Shown: positions 22,545 through 28,572 of the stretch, piece after piece
How positions within the stretch are numbered: position 1 is the first letter of the stretch
How the letters are laid out: the number at the start of each line of letters is the position of its first letter
Virus record (IMG/VR): IMGVR_UViG_3300025127_000190
Location: 1-28,572 of that record
DNA: 28,572 bases
Origin: a virus
Strand: one strand, 5' to 3'
The notes under the pieces: model-generated
Told to the model about the DNA's origin: nothing
Databases searched by the model: none
What the model saw: only the letters and a program-made list of their open reading frames with translations
Program-made: the position numbers and the translations under genes

Positions 22545-23975
22545 ATGTCGTTACCAGTTCGTTTGATGTTTGGCGACAATCAATTCACTATACCTGTTCA
22601 GGCCGATGAGATTACCATGGCAGTTCACCGCAAGTTGCACGCCTTCCCGATACCATTTGATGGCTCGCAGCGAATAGGTATAGATACAAACATGGCGGCC
22701 ATGCAAATGAACCTATCATTGATTCTTCAAGACGATACTGGAACATTACCAAACGACGAGGGGCAACCTCTTGTGAACATCTTGAATTTTGCAAAGTATA
22801 AGACAGGTGTCAATTCGCTTTCTTTTGCAAACAAGTTACTGTTCATACCAGTGACGATTTTCGGTACAAGCACGGTTTATGGAACGACTGCTGATTATAC
22901 ACAATCTCAAATCAAACTCGTTATGGATGGTACAACGACATCGAATCTTGCAGGTGGCTCAGGTACACCCAGTGTACGTAGCGGGTATACGTTACTTGAG
23001 AACGGTCAAATCATCATTGATGTTCCCGTGGGCGGTATAGACTCGGCGCCTGATAACGGAGATTCAGCGGCCACCATTGCTCTCGCTGTAAAGGCAGCCT
23101 TAGAATTAACAACTCAGATTACGAACTTGAGCACTGGGGTTGACAATGTAGGAGGCAAGCGTGTTATTGATGCATTTACCGTCACTGTTTCAGGACAGAA
23201 TTCAGCAGTTCTTTTGGTAGAACAAAAATACGTTGACCCAACACGAGAGTTCTCCTATACCGTTGACAAAGCCCCTGACAAAATTACAGAGACAACAGTG
23301 AGTCTTGGTCCGGGTCAAGGCACTGTAACGTTTCCTCAAGTCACATTTGGAGGAGCGCTCCTCACCAATACTGTTACTTTACAACCTAACTTACCTTCGC
23401 TGGGTATTTCAGGTAGGACAATGAGTGCAGGCGACAAAGCACAGACGCTGATGGGATTGCTTGCTAACGCCAAAAACTCAAAAGATTTGCTGAGAGGCAT
23501 TCAAATCCCATACGATTCGTTGATTCAATCAGACGCAGTCACACCCGAAGTTCGTAACTTTTTTACCACGTATGGTCGAAACACATCCCCATTACGCAAG
23601 TCATCTGAGGCAAACACCTCACCTGCATCGAAGCCAATGCTATCACCATCTGTATCTTCTAAAGATGGACAGAGCGTACTGGATGAAGCATCTGAATCGG
23701 ACGGATTCAATTTGGTAGAGTCGCTAATTGGTGCAGGTGATGCAGTATTAGATTTTGCATTCGATGACATTTTGAATTTGGGTTCACTGTATGATGGGTT
23801 CAAGGACATCGCTACGGGCGTTGGTGATGCGCTAAGAGGAGAGGCTTCATCTCAATCAAAAGCCAACGGCATATACGTTCTACCTGAAAAGTTTCATTTA
23901 CGCAAAGAGGCTGGAAAGAATTACTACGTGGCTGACCTTGATTTGATTATGGTTCACAAAGTGGCAGGTGTTTGA
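22545..23975 (+). CDS. Distal-tail/baseplate-like protein, copy 2 (476 aa)
   Basis: Second paralog, starting at ATG 22545 with SD TGAGGTGA. Residues 28-38 (HRKLHAFPIPF), IDTNMAAMQMNLSLIL, AGDKAQTLMGLLANAKN, GIQIPYDS (318-325) and RNFFTTYG align in order with copy 1, so the pair arose by tandem duplication followed by divergence. Unlike copy 1, it has a ~100-residue Ser/Asp-rich segment with a helical stretch (SLIGAGDAVLDFAFDDILNL) between RNFFTTYG and the final strand. It may form a heteromeric ring with copy 1 or two stacked rings at the tail tip. Function is inferred from position. Confidence 0.68.
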   Translation: MSLPVRLMFGDNQFTIPVQADEITMAVHRKLHAFPIPFDGSQRIGIDTNMAAMQMNLSLILQDDTGTLPNDEGQPLVNILNFAKYKTGVNSLSFANKLLFIPVTIFGTSTVYGTTADYTQSQIKLVMDGTTTSNLAGGSGTPSVRSGYTLLENGQIIIDVPVGGIDSAPDNGDSAATIALAVKAALELTTQITNLSTGVDNVGGKRVIDAFTVTVSGQNSAVLLVEQKYVDPTREFSYTVDKAPDKITETTVSLGPGQGTVTFPQVTFGGALLTNTVTLQPNLPSLGISGRTMSAGDKAQTLMGLLANAKNSKDLLRGIQIPYDSLIQSDAVTPEVRNFFTTYGRNTSPLRKSSEANTSPASKPMLSPSVSSKDGQSVLDEASESDGFNLVESLIGAGDAVLDFAFDDILNLGSLYDGFKDIATGVGDALRGEASSQSKANGIYVLPEKFHLRKEAGKNYYVADLDLIMVHKVAGV

Positions 23976-23979
23976 TTTG
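23965..23979 (+). promoter_or_regulatory. RBS deciding a TTG start for the fibre gene
   Basis: CAGGTG (23965-23970) is followed by TTTGAT and TTG 23977, with the previous stop TGA (23973-23975) in the spacer. The junction reads GGTGTTTGATTTG, differing from the one at 20795-20807 by a single base, which supports the TTG start. Confidence 0.6.
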
Positions 23980-26900
23980 GTTGTATCAGCGGATTCCACA
24001 CATGCTATGCGATTTAATGGTATTTCAGATGCCGTCATCATTCCAATGCAAAAGTTTGCACAAGCGTCAGGTAACTTTCAATCAGGCACACCCGTCAACG
24101 ATATGGCGATGCCGAACGTCCTTGACTCATTTACGTTTGAGTCTTGGGTTATTCCTGATTCGGGAGGTATTGTATGGGAATACGAACACGTCATGCGACT
24201 TGTTGTCGGCGCTCCTTCAAGCAGTGCACCTGCGAGTTTCCAAGTGAAATTGCGAAGCAAAAACACAGGGAACGAAAATACTTTCACACTTAGCAGCGCT
24301 ACCGCTGTGACCAAGCCTGATGGAACAGTATCACATTATGATGGCGTCACCTATCCACGGGCTGCTTTGGTAGCGCACGATGCTTACGACGCACTCGACG
24401 GACTCAAGCCTCACAACGCTGCTGTGCATGATGGACACCGAGAGTTGTTGCAAGTGTCGGTTGTGTTCAACAAACGTCACCTATCTTTGCGAATCAACGG
24501 TGACGTTGTTGCCACAAAGATACTGACGTCTGACCATGAACTCGTAATTTATCCCACACAAGTGTTTGTTGGTGGACAGGGCGGTGAGTTCCGGGGAACG
24601 ATTGAGGCTATTCACTGGGCACGCGGTGCTCACGACAGCAGCGTCGACCCCTATGCCCCAGTATCAACCGACTCAACTCTTGGCCTTTGGCGATTTGAGG
24701 AGCCGATTGAACCCATCTCGACCATCCTTACACTACCATCACTCTCAGCATCGACGTCGGCTAATTCGACCATTACAATTGGAACAACAGAAGCCCAGTC
24801 ACTCATTGATACATTGACAGGCAAGAGTGGCATTACATCAACTGACTTGACTTCGACTGCATATTCGGCAGGTAATTACACCGTGACAAAAAATGCAGCC
24901 AACTCAGAAAGCACAATTGCAATTCCACAAGTATCTTTTAACTTACTTATTAACCCACTCGGCTATAACCGCACTACAGGTGTTGCGAATAGAGAAGCCC
25001 CCGAACGTGTACGACTAACAAACGTCGATGCGAGTGCTGGTACAATTACAGTCGAAAGCATACACCTTGACTTTGATTCAAACGCCTCTACTGGGCGACG
25101 TGGGTTGCTTATGGCACACAGTGCAAGCGATGCAGTGATTGTCATAGGTGATTGCCTCGTCGACAGCGGTACTGCAAACCAAGGTGTAGGTACAGGTACA
25201 CAATTTTCAAACAGGCAAGGGCAAGTTGTCATTGACGAAAGCAATTTTGAAAACCACGGTATTGTGTTTTCGACACGAATGGCAATCGCTGATGACCCGT
25301 ACATGAAATACTCAGCGACTACGAACATGGGTACTGCATTTACGGCGGGTCACACGGGCCGACACATACTCAATCATGTCAAAAGCCATCCGTACATTGG
25401 CATGCTACCACGCCCAATCGATTCAGAAGTTGAGCAAAACATTGACGGCTCAGCGTCAGTTATGACTGCTACATTTGCTCCACAGTATGCAAACGTACGT
25501 GATGCTGCGCCTGCTAACTCAGTAGTCTCATTCTACGATGTTACAGGACCATTTACAGTCGCATCTACGTCATTCACAACAGAAGTCAAGCAAGTTATCG
25601 AAAACGGCATGGCAGGTATCACAGACAGTAGCCGTGACCTTTTAGCGTTGGGTGTCGAAGATGTAAGAAACTTCTTACTTCGTTCAGCCACATCGACTTC
25701 TCTTACTTCTTTCACTACAGACAACGACGAGCACATCCGTCACATGACACCATCTTCTGAAAGCCGAACTGCCGTGTTGGAAATACCTTCGTTGTTGCAA
25801 CATGGTCGCCCTGCGCTTGTTCAAATCAAATACAACGCTGTCGACATTACTGGGCGTGGCATCAAACATGCCGCTACTGCACGGTTGACAACGGGTATAG
25901 GCAGTGGAGGCACCGTCCTAACATTTACTTCTGTCAAACAGTTCGGCGCAGATACTGGTACAATCACTGCGGACCTCATTAGCATAGGAGGTGTAGTAGC
26001 AGGTGCAAGTTCAATTACTGCAACAATTAGCCACTCAGCAAACACACTCACGTTTTCATCAGCCACGACAGGCGCATTTCAATCAGCGGCAGTTACAAAC
26101 GCAATTGTCAATTCGTATCTCAGCCATGGGGCGCTCCTCGTTGAGAGCACGTACCCTGATGTGGGCGAAGAAGTCACTTCGGGAACACGTATCATCGATT
26201 TGATTCACACGGACATAAAAGCAGGCAACGCTGTTGTGCATGCAGCAGGTGGGGTACTGCGTTGTGTGACCACGAGTCAAATGCTTTACAAAGAAGGTGA
26301 GTTGAACGGCGATGATGAAGAAGGGCATCAGACTGAGCGTGCCCTTGACTTTACAATGTGTCCCGACAACTATCTTCCGGTTCACAGTTCCGATTCGCCG
26401 CAACTAAACCCACGTCGTATACTTTCTCCTCGTGCAAGCAACAGCGCACGTGATTCAGTATTCAATCGAATTATCATCATACCGTCAAGCAATGGCAACG
26501 ACAAGTTCGATGTCGACTCGGACGGCTATCTTGTACAAGGTAAGCAAGGTGCTGTTCGTAAAAGCACAGGTGTATTTGTCAATAACAACGGCGGTCACGC
26601 AGCAGGGACGACCACGATTACTGTCGATGGTGTCAACGCTACCAATTTCTTCGGCGCAGGGACACGTTTGTTTAGCCTTAACGGTGTTCAACTTGGCACG
26701 GTAGGCAGTTCAACCAGTACCTCAATTACATTAGCATCAGGTAGCACACAAGCGGTCGTTGACAACGAGGAACTGTTTTATCAACCGATGGGTCGAGCCG
26801 TCGGGACAACTGCTCAAAGCAGCGCAGTGCACGAAGTATTTGACATCGTTTCGCACACAACTGACGGTATATACACCGAATTTGTTGTACAGCCTTCTGA

Positions 26901-28572
26901 CCGCAATCGTTTCACACAACTGTCAAAATTGTTCACAAACGAACAAGGGACAAGCGTAAGAGCCAACCAGTTTGAGATTCATTATCTCATGGGACGAGGA
27001 CGTGCGCTCACAATGTCTGACGGTGACGCAGGTACGTCTATTCTCCGAGCACACGGGCTTGGGGCTGACTTGGCTGCTAACTCAATCAGCGTCAAAGGTG
27101 ACGGCGCACCTGACTCATTTGTTGTCAAAGAGACTCTACCGGGTTCACCTGTTGTTACAGTGACGCTTGGAGGCGTAGGACAGGGTGCTATCAATACAAA
27201 GCCAACATACAGCCCGTCTCCGACGGCTCGACTCGGTTGGTCGACACGTAGGGATTGTTCGACGCGAGTGTCGGCAACAACCAGTACGAAGGTTACAGTT
27301 GTGCCTCTTAACAACAAATCGGCAGCACTTGCTTCATGGGGAACATATTGTTTTCCAAAGGTCGGTCGAATATACTTTGGAGTGCCTGTGGAGTCGGGTG
27401 ATAGTGCGACGAAGTATGCCTCAGCCGAATACACCAGTAAAGACGGAACGCAATTCACGTTCTCTTCGGGAACGGGTCATACTGGCAGTGGTAAGTTTGT
27501 ACTTACTGATGGGTCTGAAAGCGATTCTCTCAGCGCTTGGCTAACCGCAACTGGCCTGACAGTAGGCTCAATCATCGTGGTCGACGACCAGTTTGATGAA
27601 GGTTCAATGTGCAACGACGGTACAACCATCAACGACCGATTGTTTCAAACGCTTGATACAGTACAGCACGACTATCAACTTGGCACGCAATACGCAAGTA
27701 CGCGTGCAATGGTCGAGATACCTCTCTTCGACGACTTCTTCTTTGAAAACGAAGACGAAGGCATCTTCCCCGGACCTGATAACAGCATGAAGTTACATCT
27801 TGACCCGACGTATGCTGCGCCAACATGGGCGCCTAATCCTGTTGGGCGACGTGCACCATCTGTTGCCCCCGAAGACCCAACGGTCAACAGCGCATTTTCT
27901 ACGTCCATCAAAACAAATACACATCGCCGAGGTACCGTGATTAGCCAGCCATATGACTCGACCAACCGACGCATTTATGTTCAAGATTACAGAGTTTTCC
28001 CGATTGCTACGGCTGCACCTGTTACCGTAGCATCGATTGATGGTGCACTCCGTTTCCGTCGGGCGTTTCTACCATCAGGTGAATGGGTGCTGTACGACGT
28101 CCGTAACACAAGTGGCTATCTTGAAGTAGCGGGTAGCACGACGGCTGACGACAACTGGGCGTTCAGCAAGAATTTCTTGCAAGAACTGTCAGTCGGTGTT
28201 TCAATCATTCCCGCATCAGGCTTCCAAGATATGAATTATCCTTCGATTGCTGACAACCCGTTGGTAGATAGTGCAGGGTTTGAATCTCGGCGACCTTACT
28301 ATTTTGACCGTGCGAACGTCATGACACAGGGGGGTAACGTAGACTATGGTATGAAACAATATGTCAGTGCCGTCGAGTTCCGTGCAGGTCCTCGTGCAAA
28401 TCCACACCTCAAGCGCATCAAAAATAAACGTGCTCGTTCCACCAACAATCAGGCGTATCTTTCCAGTACACTGTTTTTGACTGACATAAGCGACTTTCCA
28501 AAGAGCAATGCACATGCATCGAATTACAAATACAGAATCGCTTGGTGGAATGGGACAGTGTACAAATTCGCT
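23977..28572 (+). CDS. Giant tail fibre/adhesin with N-terminal LamG-like domain (partial, >=1532 aa)
   Basis: One frame stays open from TTG 23977 to the right edge (1532 codons, no stop). I read it through codon by codon. Residues ~10-245 look like a LamG/concanavalin-A-like jelly roll: opening AMRFNGISDAVIIP, core FTFESWV (53-59), SLRINGDVVATK (~170-181), closing FRGTIEAIHWARG and LGLWRFEEP. The rest is Thr/Ser/Gly-rich beta sequence, typical of fibres and spikes, including a DG/NG...LGT...SITL...LFY unit (~895-940) resembling those inserted in the 14810 adaptor. LamG-like domains bind carbohydrate or protein ligands, so receptor binding is the likely role. ATG 24007 is an alternative start but would cut the domain's first strand. 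Confidence 0.75.
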   Translation, partial: MVVSADSTHAMRFNGISDAVIIPMQKFAQASGNFQSGTPVNDMAMPNVLDSFTFESWVIPDSGGIVWEYEHVMRLVVGAPSSSAPASFQVKLRSKNTGNENTFTLSSATAVTKPDGTVSHYDGVTYPRAALVAHDAYDALDGLKPHNAAVHDGHRELLQVSVVFNKRHLSLRINGDVVATKILTSDHELVIYPTQVFVGGQGGEFRGTIEAIHWARGAHDSSVDPYAPVSTDSTLGLWRFEEPIEPISTILTLPSLSASTSANSTITIGTTEAQSLIDTLTGKSGITSTDLTSTAYSAGNYTVTKNAANSESTIAIPQVSFNLLINPLGYNRTTGVANREAPERVRLTNVDASAGTITVESIHLDFDSNASTGRRGLLMAHSASDAVIVIGDCLVDSGTANQGVGTGTQFSNRQGQVVIDESNFENHGIVFSTRMAIADDPYMKYSATTNMGTAFTAGHTGRHILNHVKSHPYIGMLPRPIDSEVEQNIDGSASVMTATFAPQYANVRDAAPANSVVSFYDVTGPFTVASTSFTTEVKQVIENGMAGITDSSRDLLALGVEDVRNFLLRSATSTSLTSFTTDNDEHIRHMTPSSESRTAVLEIPSLLQHGRPALVQIKYNAVDITGRGIKHAATARLTTGIGSGGTVLTFTSVKQFGADTGTITADLISIGGVVAGASSITATISHSANTLTFSSATTGAFQSAAVTNAIVNSYLSHGALLVESTYPDVGEEVTSGTRIIDLIHTDIKAGNAVVHAAGGVLRCVTTSQMLYKEGELNGDDEEGHQTERALDFTMCPDNYLPVHSSDSPQLNPRRILSPRASNSARDSVFNRIIIIPSSNGNDKFDVDSDGYLVQGKQGAVRKSTGVFVNNNGGHAAGTTTITVDGVNATNFFGAGTRLFSLNGVQLGTVGSSTSTSITLASGSTQAVVDNEELFYQPMGRAVGTTAQSSAVHEVFDIVSHTTDGIYTEFVVQPSDRNRFTQLSKLFTNEQGTSVRANQFEIHYLMGRGRALTMSDGDAGTSILRAHGLGADLAANSISVKGDGAPDSFVVKETLPGSPVVTVTLGGVGQGAINTKPTYSPSPTARLGWSTRRDCSTRVSATTSTKVTVVPLNNKSAALASWGTYCFPKVGRIYFGVPVESGDSATKYASAEYTSKDGTQFTFSSGTGHTGSGKFVLTDGSESDSLSAWLTATGLTVGSIIVVDDQFDEGSMCNDGTTINDRLFQTLDTVQHDYQLGTQYASTRAMVEIPLFDDFFFENEDEGIFPGPDNSMKLHLDPTYAAPTWAPNPVGRRAPSVAPEDPTVNSAFSTSIKTNTHRRGTVISQPYDSTNRRIYVQDYRVFPIATAAPVTVASIDGALRFRRAFLPSGEWVLYDVRNTSGYLEVAGSTTADDNWAFSKNFLQELSVGVSIIPASGFQDMNYPSIADNPLVDSAGFESRRPYYFDRANVMTQGGNVDYGMKQYVSAVEFRAGPRANPHLKRIKNKRARSTNNQAYLSSTLFLTDISDFPKSNAHASNYKYRIAWWNGTVYKFA

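Noticed and set aside
26982-27458. Minus-strand frame of 158 codons within the fibre region
   Set aside because: The + strand frame is continuous through this region. The antisense frame has no ribosome site and low-complexity composition.
23972-28515. Numerous short frames on both strands after 23975, as if the region lacked a main gene
   Set aside because: They are shadows. A single + frame from 23977 has no stop to the window edge and reads as a beta-rich fibre.
1-28572. tRNA genes, CRISPR arrays, insertion sequences, integrase/attachment sites
   Set aside because: No cloverleaf-like segment, regularly spaced repeat, transposase or recombinase motif was seen. Coding sequence fills nearly the whole window.

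Overview
The window is a continuous stretch of a tailed double-stranded DNA virus (Caudoviricetes-type) genome. It covers the head-assembly genes and much of the tail module. Every convincing gene is on the + strand. Genes overlap or are a few to about 37 bases apart, and I see no tRNA, rRNA, CRISPR array, insertion sequence, integrase, promoter or convincing terminator. It reads as the interior of one long late operon. Starts are usually preceded by GAGGTGA / GGAGTGAT-type Shine-Dalgarno (SD) sequences. The host cannot be read directly. Zinc-binding Cys clusters in the portal and in a small protein, and the overall protein style, suggest an archaeal, probably marine, tailed virus. That is inference, and a bacterial host is not excluded.

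Head block (1-14774): the 3' end of an unidentified gene (possibly large terminase); portal protein with two inserted zinc-knuckle-like Cys clusters (155-1900); three small unrecognised head proteins (1931-3053); a 1793-residue protein (3068-8449) whose last quarter looks like a nucleotidyltransferase/DNA-ligase fold that has lost its catalytic lysine; an HK97-type prohead protease fused in frame to a scaffold, with a strong internal ribosome site that should also make scaffold alone (8459-9913 and 9017-9913); the HK97-fold major capsid protein (9929-11095); small beta-rich probable decoration proteins, a HeH/LEM-like protein and a zinc ribbon (11133-12774); and a 665-residue coiled-coil protein (12777-14774). 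A recurring hydrophobic-x-Lys-(Ala/Ser/Gly) motif across these head proteins may be the protease cut site. A shared C-terminal motif (MxWxxVHxLA-like) links the scaffold to the 2288 gene.

Connector and tail block (14810-28572): an oversized head-tail adaptor with beta-repeat insertions (14810-17113), a tail-terminator-like protein, a long tail-tube candidate (17565-19592), an acidic small protein, two overlapping tail-assembly-chaperone candidates with a canonical -1 slippery heptamer in their overlap (19831-20327), a very short tape-measure candidate (20333-20803), two tandem paralogous distal-tail/baseplate-like proteins (20805-23975), and a giant tail fibre/adhesin beginning with a LamG-like domain (23977 to beyond the right edge). 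The order tube - chaperone G/T - tape measure - distal tail - fibre matches the classical siphovirus tail module. No sheath gene is visible.

Points worth following up: the apparently dead ligase-like domain in a probable virion protein; hairpins that bury SD sites; the nested scaffold; the frameshift site; the putative cleavage motif; near-identical SD/stop/TTG start junctions; and the apparent complete absence of GATC, AGCT and CTAG from 28.5 kb.
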